DNA from: Euptelea pleiosperma
Lineage: Eukaryota; Streptophyta; Magnoliopsida; Ranunculales; Eupteleaceae
DNA length: 64,000 nt
Reading direction: 5' to 3'
NCBI GenBank assembly: GCA_035048495.1
Contig: CM068553.1
Span: 22,693,190 to 22,757,189 of the forward strand
Below are positions 22,839 through 36,265 of the stretch, one piece after another. Below the pieces are notes generated by a model. The model was not told where the DNA came from. It was given only the letters and a program-made list of their open reading frames with translations, and ran no database searches. The position numbers and the translations under genes were made by a program. Numbering within the stretch: position 1 is the stretch's first letter; each line of letters begins with the position of its first letter.

Positions 22839-25800
22839 TGAAAGTAGGGTATTTTCCGCGTCGTTGGTTACGGAAACCCTAACTTCAACACATTTTTAAT
22901 TTATCCGAGACATTTAACCTGTAAAATGAGCAGTTTTGCATAGTGGCTCGTGTCGGATGTCGATCCGTACTCGGGATTAGTTGGATTAGCGCGAATAAGA
23001 ACATAAAATGACAGATAATATACAAGAGAAAAAGGAGAATGATGGAAGAGATGAGAAGGGCGAGTCGATTTAAAACACATCCAAGAGATCCAGAAAATAC
23101 TAAAATCATCAAAATCAAATTGCATTAATTAAACTGTTGCTTACATGAAATAAATGACAGAAATAAATAAAGTGGTAAATCTATTCTAGAAAGCATGTAA
23201 GAAAGCATGTAAAGAGAACTTTTTAGAGAGAGAGGAAGAAGGTAGAGAGAGAATTTTCACACCTCGGTCGCTTATCGGCCGACAAGGTAGAGGTGAGAGA
23301 AAAACTCACCCTCTTGCATTCACCGAATGGAGTCGGTGGTGCAAAAAGGCGATCAGCCTGGGGATTCTAGAGATAGAATCTCACTAACCCTAGAGAGAGA
23401 AAATGAACCCTAGAAAGAGAACATGTTTCTAGAGAGAGAGCCTAGAGAGAGAAAGTAAAAGAAGAGAGAGAAAGTGAAGAAGGAAGAAGATTATCTTGTA
23501 CGCACTTACCATGGCAAGTTCGATCGGCCCAAGGATTGATGGCCACGTGGATTGCACATGTGGTGCACCATGAAGAGGATGTTGCTGGCCAGTGCACCTA
23601 TACACATGCAGCAAGGAGATCAATGGCATAGTGTGGTGCACGCATGTTGCTGTTGCAAGGAAAAGGAGAAGGTGGACGTGAATTGGTGGAGATGACGTGC
23701 ACGTCTGTAGGTCCAGCAAGGTTGCTGGTTTCTAGAAGTGGACTCATGGCCTGGTGGATCTGTGAGGCACGTGGTGCACAGGTGAAGGTGTTGAAGAGAG
23801 AACCTGAATGGCCTGTACTTAGTTGCAGGAGTGGTGGAAGAAGGTGAAAGCACCAGCAGGAGGCGTGCACAGATGTGAAAAACGGTGGTGGTGGAAGGTG
23901 ACCGGCCGGACTATGGAGAGAGAAGGAGCAGGCGGTGTGAAGAAGATGGAGGTAGACCATTCAGCATAGCGGAGAGGACGGACGGACCTGCTAGGTGGTG
24001 GTTGGTGGTGATGGATGGAGAAGGAGGCGCTGACTGTTGGTGGCGCTCGGGCTCGTGGGCGTGGTGTGCAGGTATTCACGGTGATGTGAAGTTGCAGACC
24101 TGCCGGAGTTGCAGGTCTGCTCGAAACAGTGGTGGACGGAATGGTTGATGGAGGGGATACCGCTGGTTGTTGGAAGAAGACGCCGGAGTTGCAGGCTGCA
24201 ACTCCGGTCAAAGATGAGTGGAGAGTTGCAGGAGGTGCTACGTTGCTGCCTCACGCATCAGAGAGAGGAATAGATGAAGAAGAAAGGAGGGAGACAGAGA
24301 AGATGGAGGTGGTCCAAGAGGAGCTCGCCGGAGAAGACGAACCAGTCCGGCGAGCTTCAAGATGAAGAAGAACGAGGACAAGAAGCAGAAGAAGAAGAAG
24401 AAGAAGAAGAAAAAGGAGAAAGAGAAAAGGAAGAAGAAGGATAGGAGGAGAGGGGGAGGACCCTCACCGTTGCAAGCTGTGGGTGAGGACGGTGGTGGAG
24501 CTCAGTTCGCCGGCCGGAGTTGCAGACCTGCAACTCCAGCAAAAGAAAAAGAAGAAGAAGAAGAAGAAGAAGGAAGAGAAGAAGAAGAAGAAGAAGAAGA
24601 AGAAGGAAGAGAAGAAGAAGAAGAGGAAGAAGAAAGAGGAGGAGGAAGAGGCGCTCCACTCCTCACCGGCGATGGCACGCCGGAGGAGAAGAAGAAGAGA
24701 AGGGGGAGGGGAAGAGGAAGAAAAAGGGCGTCCAAGGGGGCGGGAGGAAGAGGAGCTCGAAGGGTTTTTAACCCCTCTCCTCAAGTAGAAACCGTGGGTT
24801 TCTAAACTTAGAAACTCACGATTTCTAAAAAAAAATTTTTTTTTTTTTTTTTCTTTTTTTATTATTATTTTTTTTTATTTATTTTTGAACTAGGGGGTTT
24901 GCGGGCTTGGGCTCGAGGTTAATGGGCCGTTTGGCCATGACCACTAGGCCAAGAGATGATGCCACGTGTTGGCCAGTGGTTGGCCAAATGGGAACGCTAA
25001 AAACGTGGGCCCTGAGTGCTTCGGCCATGGGCCAGAAGGTAGATGAGTAGGATAGTGGGCCACTGGGCTCGATGGATGTGGACCTCTTACGAAGCTGCGG
25101 GTTAGGGTGTGTTTGGTTGCCAGGGGAGAAAAATGCATTTTTCTTTCCTCGGAGATCGAGCTCTGCTCTCTCTCATCTACAATCAACCATAGGATCAACC
25201 GAGTTCTAGAGATTGCGATTTTACAATGGAGATCGGGTGGGTGATAGGATGGATGATCGAATGATCTGAGGCACGATCGGATGGTCGGATGCATAGAATT
25301 GATAGATCAGATGGTGATCTATAGAGATCCAACGGCCCGATGGAAGATCCAACGGTCAGAAAGCTAAGGGAGATGAGACAGAGCCAATGGGCAGGAGTTC
25401 TGGGGTTAGGTCAATAGATTCGAGGACCGAGAGATGAAGAGAGAGAGAATAAGGAGAGATGAGAGAGAAAATATCAGAGAAAGTATTGGCAGAGGGGCAT
25501 GAACCCTGGTTGTCAATAGTTCTTCACTTGAGCTTTGCCAGTAGAGCAGGCTATCATTTGATGTGGCTTTAAATGCTTTGGTCCTTTTCTTGGTTATCAG
25601 CTCTCCCGCTCTTGTGGTTCCTTGGGCCGGCTTTTCGATCCCCTTGTTCAGCCCGTAATAGGCTCATATCTTCTAGACATAGCCTGTGGACTCTTTAAGC
25701 TTTGACAATGGGTTTTCATGATCCATGTGGGCCCACAAGTCTCGAGAATTATCCAATCAGGTTTCCTGCGACAGAAGAAGCGCGTAATGAGAATTAATCA

Positions 25801-25995
25801 GAACGGCTTAATATCTAGACTTCCGAAAATGTGTTTAATGCATGCAAATATACCATTTCGTCCAGAAAAGTGTGTTCTATGCAACGAGATAGACTCTTAC
25901 GTAGAAAAGTGGATAATTAGAGCAGTTTTACGTAGGAGAGTGCGATAACGCTAAGAGTATAATTGCTTAAAATAAGCAGTTTTGAGCGAATATCA
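22839..25995 (-). mobile_element. Element A 5' LTR
   Basis: Nearly identical to 14170-17368 apart from shorter GAA and A/T runs and scattered substitutions. It carries inverted-repeat motifs at 24183-24207 and 24514-24539 and the splice donor (minus strand CCATG|GTAAGT, plus 23504-23509). It acts as promoter LTR in sense orientation. Confidence 0.88.
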
Positions 25996-26076
25996 ATTGC
26001 ATAGATTGGTTTCCTTATTTGAGTTGATATGTATAGTGGTATTTGCTGAAATCTGACATGGTTTCTCAAGCATGTG
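25996..26076. mobile_element. CACTA sliver between elements A and B
   Basis: The ATTGC duplication of A, 71 bases of CACTA interior and the ATGTG duplication of B (26072-26076). It joins 14169 to 38323 in the undisturbed CACTA. Confidence 0.85.
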
Positions 26077-28127
26077 TGAAAGTAGGTATTTTCCGCGTCG
26101 TTGGTTACGGAAACCCTAGAATCAACAAGATTTGTAATTTTTATCCGATTATCCTACAAAATTGACAGATTTGTAGAGGGATTCGTGTCGGATGTCGATC
26201 CGCACTTGGGATTAGTTAGCGCATGTAAAGAACATAAAATGATGAATTTTTGGTAGAAATTAAGGGATAGGTTAGAATGGTGGTTGCGTGGATTAAAACA
26301 TGCTTTTGTTTGATTATTTTTTTTTATAGAGAATTATTATGCTAATACATGAAGGAAAAACATAATAAAATAAAATAAAACCCAATAATTAAATTACCAC
26401 TGAATCTCAATCAAAATTTTTCATAAACATTGAAAGTTCTTACATTGCATTGATAAAAGACTAACTAATTAAGCATTAAAAAGAGAGAGAAAGAAGAGAT
26501 AGAGAGAAAAACTAGAAAACTAGAAAACTAGAAAGAGAAAGAAGTAATCTTAGAGAGAGAGGGAGAGAAGTAACCCGGATTCGGCCATGATTGACCTTGG
26601 ATTGTTGTGCTGCCCGGAGAATAAAGAAGATGGTGGTTGGTTGCCGGTATGGGAGAAGGTGCTGGCTAGCAACTTGCCGGGGTTGAGAGAGACTTACCAG
26701 TTGGTGGTGCAGCATTGGAGGGAACCAGCGAGGGCAGCGGTGGTGACGAAGATGGCTTGGTGGTGTTGGGTTAGGAGGTGAATACCCATAGAAGAAGATA
26801 ACGGCCTGCAAGTGTTGCAGGCCGTGATGTGGTGGCTGGCGATGGAGGGGCAGCTTGCTCCTTGGTGAAGCGTTGGAGTGGACGTGCAGATGGTTTCAGC
26901 TTTGAGGCTACAACGGTGGAGGGAGATGGATCTCCAATGGAAATCGTGGAGGACGGCTGGAACTGTGAACTCGTTGGTGCATTGAAGAGCAGCGATTTGG
27001 CGGAGAAGCAATGGCTGGACAGTGCAGAACTTGGGATTCTTTGTAACGGTGCTCCTTAGGGAAGGTTGCCGGTGCTAATGGTGGTCACCGGAGTTGCAAC
27101 CTGCAACTCCGGTCGGTGGAGCATGCTTTGCTGGTGTGCATCGCCGTAAGGAGCCCAGTGAAGAAGAAGATAAGAACGACTTCTCCTTTAGGCGTTACCG
27201 GTGTTGATCCTAGAGGAAACGAACCAAGGGCAGCTTTAAAAGTGGGCGACCAGCAAGGGAGAGGCGGTGATGCAGCAGCTGCGTTATGGGGGCAGTTGAG
27301 AGAGTTGATGGGGGCATGGGAAGAAGAAGTGAATGGGGGCGGTAGTGGAATGTGGAGAGAGAGGAGAGAAGAACGTGGAAGAGGAGAACGTTCAAGGAAG
27401 AAGGTGTTGCTGGCCGGAGTTGCAGGCTGCAACTCCGGTGATAAAGATGAAAAAGATGAAGAAGAAGAAGATGAGAAGAATAGGAAAACCGCCAACCAAG
27501 AAGGGAGAAAGGCGCACGAGGGCTTGGGGAAGAGAATGGAAGAGATTGGAGGGGGATTAGATCAGTAGATTCGAGGACCGAGAGATGAAGAGAGAGAGAG
27601 AATAAGGAGAGATGAGAGAGAAAGTATCAGAAAATGGAGATAAAAGTATTGGCAGAGGGTCTGGAACCCTGGTCTTCACTGTGACCATCCTCACGCTTCT
27701 CCAGTAGAGTAGACTATCATTCCTTGCTGACTCATGTGGCTTTAAACGCTTTGGTCCGTCTTTTGGTCATTGGCTCTCCTACTCTCTTCGTTCTTTGGGC
27801 TGGCTTTTTGGTCCTCTTATTCAGCCCATATTTGGCCCATATCTTCTAGTCATAGCATGTGGGCTTGCAAGTCTCGAGAATTGTCCCATCGGGGTTTCCT
27901 GCGACAGAAGAAGCGTGTAATGAGACTTTATCAGAACGATTCAATGTCTAGACTTCTGAAAATGTGTTTAATGCATGCAAATATACCATTTCGTCCAGAA
28001 AAGTGTGTTCTACTCAACAGAAGAGACTCTTACGTAGAAAAGTAGATAAATAGAGCCTTTTACGTAGGAGAGTGCGATAACGCTAAAAGGATAATTGCTT
28101 AAAATAAGCACTTTTGAGCGAATATCA
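26077..28127 (-). mobile_element. Element B 3' LTR
   Basis: Family ends are present. Inverted-repeat motifs lie at 27088-27112 and 27414-27438. The minus strand has the donor CAACTG|GTAAGT (plus 26692-26697). The GAA array is short (27445-27480). Confidence 0.88.
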
Positions 28128-30205
28128 CAACCCCCAACTAGCATATTGCCAATCCTTGGCAATTAGTGCGAAATAAATGAGCTTAAAAGGGCTCTGCACA
28201 TGCTGCACACTTTTTCATATTAGCTTTGGGAAAACACCGTTCGTCAAATCATCGAATGGATGCAAAAATAGTTACAGGCTAGCAAAGAGTTGGAAAGTTT
28301 TGGCAAGACTACAGACTGATAATCATGACCCAGAATAGTCAGACTCTGCGTGTGTGTGTGCTCAACATTCTCATCATCCGACAGTAAAGATTTCCAGATT
28401 ACCTCTAAGTTTTTATGCCTCAACCTCAAATCTCACATGTTTAGCACTCAGAATAGAATCACACAAGAAGGGTTTTCTTCTTTTCTCTCAATTTATATGT
28501 GAGGAGATGTGTTGATATATGAAAGCAAAGATCTCACATATGTATTATTTAAAGGAAGGACATCTTTAACAGAAGAAGATCTCATGATTGGAATACCACT
28601 TCACTCGGGAACGTTAGATCAAACTCTATAGCTTCTCCTTCTCCAATCTCCACATTTTATGATCGTGCTATCCTAGAATCAAGTAGGACTTTCCTGGGTT
28701 GTAATGAGGCTTAGGTCAGGTGTAGAAAAATAAAGGTATACAGGATTTCAAAGATCTTGAGAGGATATTGCCATTTTCTTGCATTTTTCCTGCGGCGTAA
28801 CACCATTATCTGGTTCTTTTTCCCTTTTTTTTGTATTTTTCTCTTTTTCTTGATATTTCTGAGACTGCTCAATTTCTTTTCAGCACTTTTTCATACTTTC
28901 TTTTCATATTTTGTTTTCAGCTTGAACCACTTTCTTTTTCTTTTGATTATTCTTCTTTACTTTTCTTTTCACGGTACACCCATATCAGTTATTCTTTTGT
29001 CCATCTCAAAATAAGGGTAGCCAGTCATGCTTCGTAGCTGGATTGGATTTTAGGTTGATGGGTTTACAAAGAAAAGGCTTTTATAGAAGGGTTCAAGGGG
29101 TTTCTAGTGAAGTATAATTCAGGTGAGTAAAAAGGCTGAATGGTTCAGAAAAATGGCCTAAATCATTTTCTAGGGTTTGCACTACCATGCATACTGTCTT
29201 GACTGGATACAGAGAAGGTTCTGTTGTAGTAATCCAATTTTTGATGTCGTTTCGAGTTTTATGATCGAAGCAAAGGATAATAAGATCTCTCAACGAATAT
29301 TGCGGGCATGAAGAATAGTGAGTCATCTTGTGACTCAGAATTGTTTTATAACCCTCTGAAATGATTAAAGGCTCGAAATCTCACTGGGTTAGGTCTCCAC
29401 AATTATTCTCACAGGATCTCTAGAGTTTCAAAACTTAGGATGACTCTGATGTTGATAGTGTACAATTGTGCCAAATCTGATTTTTTTGAGTTTTCAAACC
29501 TGCTGTAGTCACGCCTGACTTGACTCGATGCTAACTTTAAACAAAAATTGACATCCACAATACTGACTTAACGAAGGTTTTTAGCTAATCAAAGTCAGGG
29601 TATTTGACACATTTTTAAAATTCTAGAAAACTTTTGGAGAACATCGGAAATCACCCCAAAAATAAGAATTTTTTTTTTTTTTTTTTTTTTTTAAATGAAG
29701 ACATGAGTGTTGGTAAATACCCACCCCCAACCAAAATATAGCACCGTCCTCGGTGCTCATGACCGGGACATAAAATGATAAAAAATCAGTGATGATGATG
29801 CAAAGGTTTAGGAAGGATGTTACCAAGTCGGCAGAAACTCGACAGTGTGTGGTACCTGATGATCGGAAGAATGAATGTACCTGCATTTCTAAATATATAA
29901 CAGTAATAACAAATACATGAGACTCATGTACTCTAGGAATACCGGAATTGCCTTTCCGAAAGCGTTAAGTTTTACGTCTTCAGCCAGACATGACGGGGGT
30001 ATATCAAGTACCCCCAACCAGGTTAAAACTCATAGAGACTGAGTGAATCTGCAGTCTTCCTGACACCTAAGATGGAACGGAAACAATTATCCTATCCCTT
30101 GTCTAGGTATACCTGTGTAGAACAGGTCTTTCTCAGTGTAGACTGAGAGAAGGGCATTGAGCTCTCTGAGTAGCTCTACAAAAGTGTGTAGTTGAGCAGG
30201 GAGGG
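28128..30205 (-). other. Element B 3' interior and end of the gag-like ORF
   Basis: Colinear with 17369-19390 of element A, including the G-rich tract at the LTR border and the last codons of the gag-like ORF (30094-30205). The T run at 29670-29692 is longer than in A. Confidence 0.75.
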
Positions 30206-33200
30206 TGAAAGTAGGGTTTTTCCGTCGTTGAAAGAACGACCCTAACTTCAACACATTTTTTGTAATTTTTATCCGATTATCCTGCAAGATTTAAACAGTT
30301 CTTTGCACAGTGGGAAGTGTCGGATGTCGATCCGCACTCGGGGTTTAGTTAGCGCAAACAAGAATCATAAAATGACGGAGCATGCTAAAGAACTCGATGG
30401 AAGGATGAGAGGGGTGGATCGAAGTTTAAAACATGATTTTGATAAATCTAGAGAGAGAATTTGCCACACGCAATAACAAAAACACAAAAATAAACTAAGA
30501 AATTGAAAATAACAACTTTATTGATTGAGATAAGCAACCACTTAAAACTTTTCAAATCAAATCAAGCAATAAAATAAACTAATCTAGAAAACATTATTAA
30601 AAGAGAGATTTTTAGAGAGAAATTAAAAACCTAGAAAGAGAAAATTGAAAGAAAAGGGAGAAAACAAACCTAGAGGGAGAAAACTAGAGAGAGAAAAGAA
30701 CTAGTGAGAGAGATAAGGAATCGCCACTTACTAGAGAGGTGTGATCGGTCGGCAATGGAGTGCTTGGCCAATGATTGAAGATCGATCATGAATGGTGGAT
30801 TGAACCAGAAAGTGAAGTGGTTGCATGGAGGTGCTGGTCGTGAAAGAGATCAAGAAGTGAAAGGGGGTGGAAGTGATTCACAGCATGGCCTTGAAGGAGC
30901 GGGTGTGGACATGATTCAGCAGGTGATCTCGGTGGTGAAAGAGGTTTTGATGGTGGCGGTAATGGCAGGTGGGAAGATGGAGGCGACGGCTTGTGGAGCA
31001 CGTTAGAGACGTGGCTGATTGGAGGTTGGTGATGGTGTTTGATGGTGGGCTGGGCGGTGCACACCAACAGCTGTAGCCTTGAAGGCTTGCTGCTATGAGG
31101 TGTTGCAGCTGCAGGTGACCAAGAAGGAGACTCTCCTTCTCCTTTTCTTCTTCTTCCCACCTTCTTCTCTCTTCTTTTTTTTTTTTTTTTTTTCTGGTTT
31201 TCTCTTTTTCTTTTTTTTTTTTCTTTTTTTTGGGCAAAACGGACTGGAGTTGCAGGTTGCAACTCCAGCACGTTAGAGAGTGTGGGGGCGGTGGCTGGTG
31301 CAGGCGGTGCTGCTAGTGCAGTGGCAGCAACGATGATCAAGAGGGGGCGAGCTGTGCTTGCACTCCAGCAGGTAGGAGTCCTTCCTCTTCTATCTTCTTC
31401 TCTTTCCTTTTTATTTTGATTTTCTGGTTTTTTTTTTTTTTTGTTCTCCTTTTCTTCAACGTGATAGAGGGCAGAGTAACGTGAGAGAGTGAGGAGAGGT
31501 AAGAGAGAAGAGAGAGGAAGATAAGTTGAGAGATTGAGACGTGGGGGGGGTTGATATTTTTGGGAGAGATCTCCCTTCTAAAACCGTTTGAGGGAGGAGA
31601 GCGAAATAGAATGTGAAGGGGGGAATATTTTCTTCCACGTTTCCTTCTTCTCCTCTTATGGAAAGAGTTTCCAAAAAGAAGAAAACGTGGAGAGGTTCCC
31701 TAAAACGATCCTCCATTCAAAGGCCAACACGTTTTTCTATTTAATGCCTTTTTCCTTCTTTGGAAAATTTTCCACTTCTTTTGGAAATTTCATTTTCAAA
31801 AATTGACACCATCCATTCTTTCCAAAATTATTCTCTTCAAGAAAAAGCTTACATCTTTACCCATTCTAAAATAACCCTTTCAAAATCTCCTATTTCCTTT
31901 TAAAGCCTTTGGACTTTTCTTAAAACTTATTTTGCAAAATAGTAATATCTTTTTAAAGGAGTTTTTATATTTTGAAAATTATATTTTTAACATCCTTGAA
32001 ATCCATTTTTGGCAGCCCTTTGATGGATGCACCACTCATACAGCTAAGATCACCTTTTAGTGGATAATTGCTCATCCTGTGCCGATCTCTTAGAAGATGG
32101 GTGTGATGATGATAGGATGGATGATGGATGATCCACTGGCGATCAGATGATAGAATTGGATGGCAATGATGGAACGGATCATCAAACGGTGGAGATCGGC
32201 CAACATAGGCCGTAGGATAGAGTGATTGTAGGAGGAGAGAGGATCGGATGATTGATATTTGAGAGTGGAGGGAGAGTGAGGTTTAGAGAGAGAGAGAGGG
32301 GAGAGAAATTATTACAAAATTAAAGAGAAAATACTAGCAGAGAGTCTTGAACCCTGGTCTTTGACTTGGTCTTCTTCATGCTTCACCAACTAAGCAATTC
32401 TTTGACTTGTGTTAGTTGGTCAAGCTTTAATGCCTTTATTCTCTTCTCTTGGGGCTTGATTCTTTCTCTCTCTTGGTCTTTTCCCAGGCTCTTCCGACTC
32501 TTTAGCTTTTCCCGCTCTTGGTCTACATTTTCTTATCCTCAGCCTACTGGCTCATGAGCTGTGATTATAGGTTCTGGAGGTTGGTTGTGGGCCCGCATTC
32601 CCGAGAATTGTCCCATCGGGGTTTCCTGCGACAGAAGAAGCGCGTAATGAGACTTTATCAGAACAACTCAATGTCTAGACTTCCAAAAATGTGTTTAATG
32701 CATGCAAATATACCATTCCGTCCAGAAAAGTGTGTTCTACGCAACAGAAGAGACTCTTACGTAGAAAAATAGGTAAATAGAGTATTTTACGTAAGAGAAT
32801 GCAATAACGCTAAAAGGATAATTGCTTAAAATAAGCACTTTTGAGCGAATATCACAGGAATTGAAGCTTCTCAGTAAAAACTGAGAGGACGGGAGGAGGG
32901 GATTCTCTGACCATGGTTAACAGAGCCGAAAACTCATTGAGTTTAGTGGGAACGTATCTGAATGGAGCAGACTCCTGCAGATCAGTAATACCAGAATTGT
33001 CGGACTCCGAGATGAAGTCAGACTCAAAGTGTTCATGACACTTGGATAATTTATCCTCGAGAGAGTCCTGAATTAGACTCTCCATGACATATGGTTCATC
33101 AACATCATCGACGTAGGGTGACGGGTGAAAACTGTTGACCTCTCCCTCGATGTTTTCTAATTTGAGAGGGATGTTCCAATCCCTACATTCAATATGTTCC

Positions 33201-34469
33201 TCCTCGGTGGGGATCGGTAGGTCCAGGACAGCGGGAGTCTCATATTCTAGACACGGTTCTATGGTAGGAATGTCTGCATCAGAGATAGAGATGGACATGG
33301 GTATCTCTGTGCTCGGTCCAGAAGTTGGTGTTGTTAAGGGCACCAAAGATTGCGACTCGGGTTCATCAATAATGTTGCACAATCCAAGGGAGGTGGGGAG
33401 GAACGGTAGATCAATGACAGTTGGGATCCTACGATCGAGACACAGCTCAGTGTCATGGAGATCGACATCAGGGTCAGCAGAGGGAGAGTGAGAAATAGGT
33501 TGCTCTGAGGTAGGTTCAAGAGTTGGTGCTGTTAAAGGCACCGCATAAGGATACACTGGTTCCTCAATAATCACGCTTGATCTAGGGGTGGTAACAACTT
33601 CTATTTCATCCTGGCAATTCTGATACTTGGTCCAATTGTGCGACTCCTCATTATAGACAGTGGCCATGTCACTCTCCTCAAGATAGGCTATAGGTGGGCT
33701 AGTGAAGTTGACTTTCTCTCTCTCATTTTCTAATTGAACTAGACGTTGCTCCAAGCTCTCCATAGATAGCTGTTGTTGGTGCTCTAGACCTTGGAAATAT
33801 TATTGTTGCTGGGCAATGTACTGAGAGAGAAGGTCCTCTAGACCGGGTTTAGTAGCCAACGGAGGTGGTTCAGCCAAGGGGAGCTGAGGTGCCAACTCTT
33901 GATTGTAGTCGGATTGGGTATGAAAGTTGTAAGGCAGAGTCTGGGACTAGTTGCTGATTCTGAAAATCCTGAGGGGCCCATTGTTGATCAGAATAGTCAT
34001 TCTGTGGATATGACGGGTACTGGGATTGCGAGTATTGCCAGTCATACTCTCCATTGGGTTGATGGAACCCGGAAGGATAATTATCTTGCGACAGTTGCTG
34101 TGGGATAGCAGACTGTTCCCAACCAAAGTTATGGTGACTCCTATTATCCGGATAATAAGTGTTGTCATAGGAGGTCTACATTGGAGATGGAAAGGTACAA
34201 ACATCTTGCTGGATAGGAGGGTAATATCCTACAGACTGGGAATGGTGCACAGGTTGCTGGACCGCGGCACGAAGGGCAGAGACTGAATTTTTAAGCTCTT
34301 AGAGTATAGAATTGTACTCCGGATCTCGGTGATTATCATACCCTGTAGAAGCGTGCGAGACTGGAGTATCATGATGATACGCAGAATTGTCATACCATTG
34401 TTGAGAGTGATCACCTCGATTCTCATAGAAATTGTAGTAGGTCTCATACAGAGGCCGTTCATCTGCCAT
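30094..34469 (-). pseudogene. Broken gag-like ORF of element B
   Basis: Starts like the ORF of A at 34469 (MADERPLYET), but has several nonsense or frame changes (for example TAG in the run near 34302 and a deletion near 33940) before a clean stretch of 303 codons at 32855-33763. At 32854/30205 it is cut by solo LTR C. The last codons follow at 30205-30094. It is close to its homologue at 19294-21042 in sequence but not translatable. Confidence 0.8.
30206..32854 (-). mobile_element. Solo LTR C
   Basis: A single 2,649-bp LTR of the family with intact TGAAAGTAGGG and GCGAATATCA ends (plus orientation). Flanks GAGGG and CAGGA each differ by one base from GAGGA, which is what element A shows at this site (19411-19415), so the duplication has decayed. 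The centre is its own type, with T-rich runs at 31174-31230 and 31428-31442 and an inverted repeat with changed outer bases at 31244-31268 (CTGGAG facing CTCCAG). The minus strand has GTAAGT at plus 30726-30731. Confidence 0.82.
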
Positions 34470-36265
34470 TAGAGGCGATAGAGGGGTGCGGTGGGCTAAC
34501 TCTCAGATGGAGTCAGTAAAAGGTGAGGACAGGTCCAACCGGGCTTCTACTTGAAAAAGCAAGCCCAAGATTTGGCAAAAAGTTGCCAAAAGGAGACACT
34601 GGAGTAGTGATTCTAAATGATGCACACGAAGCACAGATAATCCTATTCTAAACAATCAGGATATATTTTAGGCATTATCTTGTTAGTTTTGGGGTTAGAG
34701 TAGATTATGACAGTGGGCGGACCACTGGTTTATCTTTTAGCCGCCGGACTAACTGTATGCACTCAGAGGTTCTAACCAGGTTACACTCTTCAGAGCGAAT
34801 CCTTTAGTACTAACTCTAGTCAACAACAAGGCAATCTGAAGCCTAGACAGACGTGCGGCACAATGGCTGTCTTAAGTACGTCCCAGACTAACCGGATTGG
34901 TCAAGTGTATAAGAAGAGTTTTCCCTCGGGTTAAGCTAGGGTTGGTGCGTGTTCTTAGTCCACACACAACGAACCGCCGAATAGTCTAAGATGCCACGTC
35001 GAGCTCAGTGTACTTGAGTAGTAGGGACTTATGGGTGTGTTAGACAACAGAGACCCGCGCTCGTGGTCTTATTTCGATTGGATGTTAAGCGGGTTCGCTT
35101 TGTGTGGATTTTTCCTTGAACACCGGGCTAATTGGCTCTACTTCTTGATTCTTTTTAATTAAATGGAGCCTCGGGATCAAATCAGTTGGAATGATGAGGT
35201 GGGTGATGAAATCCCACTAGTTTCAATTTGGAGCTGGGTCTGCTCTCTTAGAGTTGATTGATTAACAGCCACGCCACGCAAGTCGAAGAATATGGATGCG
35301 AAAGCAAATAGACAAGCGGAAATGAGTCACCCAACGGCGCAGTATCGCACTCAAGGCGAGGATAGAGACTTACCTCCCGTGGGCCACGCCACGGGGTCTC
35401 CTCTGTGGGTTAGGGAGGGGTATCCTAATGGGCTTGGGCCCGACCCCACCTCTTTGAGCTTTCGCTCCCTACCCACACTGGATCGTGTTCCTGCAGAAAC
35501 AGTTAGATCGCACGGTCTAGGTATGTGGGATTCTATTCGGAAAATCCTTGCCTTTTTAGGGTTCACAGAACAAGCACTGGATTTAGGCAAGTTTTTGAAT
35601 TAATTTCCAAATTCGAAATGGGTTAAAATTTAGGAATTCCCAGATTGGAAAATACCTAGATTGGAAAGTTTCCCGAACGGTGGAGATCTTCCAAGAAAGA
35701 TTTGATTGCGAGATCCCTTACAATTTTGAGAAATTTCCCAAAATTGAAATTCTGCTAGATTTGGGGTGTTTCCTTTTGCAGACTTTTCCAAATTCGGAAG
35801 ATTTCTAAAGATAGAAATTCTTCTAAAGAGGAAACTTCTAAGAGGGGAAACCCTAATTAAGCAGAGTTTCAAGATTTTGGAATCTTTCCAAAAATAGCAA
35901 ATCCTTGATTGGTGATTTCTAAAAATCTGCAGAATATAAAACCCTAATTTTTTTGAATTTTGATTTTATTATTTTTTTGGTATTTTTCACTTAATCTAGG
36001 GTTTCTAAAAAACCCTAGAACAAGATCTAACAGTTATTTGGAAAGCCATAAAATTCCTAAATTATTACAAATTGCACTCGGCCTTCCGAGGCATTAAAAA
36101 TACTAATTTAAAAATTGCTAAAAATCACTAAAAACCAAAAAATAAAAAGTTTCCCGAAAAGGTCAGGCTGTCCAAATTGAGCAGCTTTTCACTTCAGCAA
36201 CTTTCCAATTCTGTATTTACGTCCTTTTTCGCACTCCCGAACACCCGAGCGGCAGCGGTGCCATT
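34470..36265 (-). other. Element B leader and primer-binding site
   Basis: Colinear with the leader of A (21043-22838). The primer site on the minus strand reads TGGCACCGCTGCCGCT, one change from A. No ORF of note. Confidence 0.7.

Larger units (their letters stand above)
14170..25995 (-). mobile_element. Element A: complete gag-only LTR retrotransposon (TGATATTCGC family)
   Basis: LTRs of 3,199 bp (14170-17368) and 3,157 bp (22839-25995) flank a 5.5-kb interior. On the minus strand the LTR starts TGATATTCGCTC and ends CCCTACTTTCA. Two bases inside the 5' LTR the interior begins TGGCGCCGCTGCCGCTGGGG, a slightly altered tRNA-Asp-type primer site. A G-rich tract adjoins the 3' LTR. The interior holds one intact 582-codon gag-like ORF and no protease, reverse transcriptase, RNase H or integrase, so it must move with enzymes from a partner. 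It fits the LARD/TR-GAG idea of non-autonomous plant elements. It is inserted in the CACTA, 76 bp from element B and in the same orientation. Confidence 0.88.

Noticed and set aside
14170..25995. Reading the A/B LTRs as sense on the plus strand
   Set aside because: Both ends read TG...CA, so direction is ambiguous from the ends alone; primer site, G-rich tract and the gag-like ORF all place sense on the minus strand.
27085..27568. Overlapping ORFs of 136 and 150 codons in element B LTRs (also 37275-37758)
   Set aside because: They span inverted-repeat motifs and microsatellites and are absent from the other LTR types. More likely leader-exon sequence than protein.
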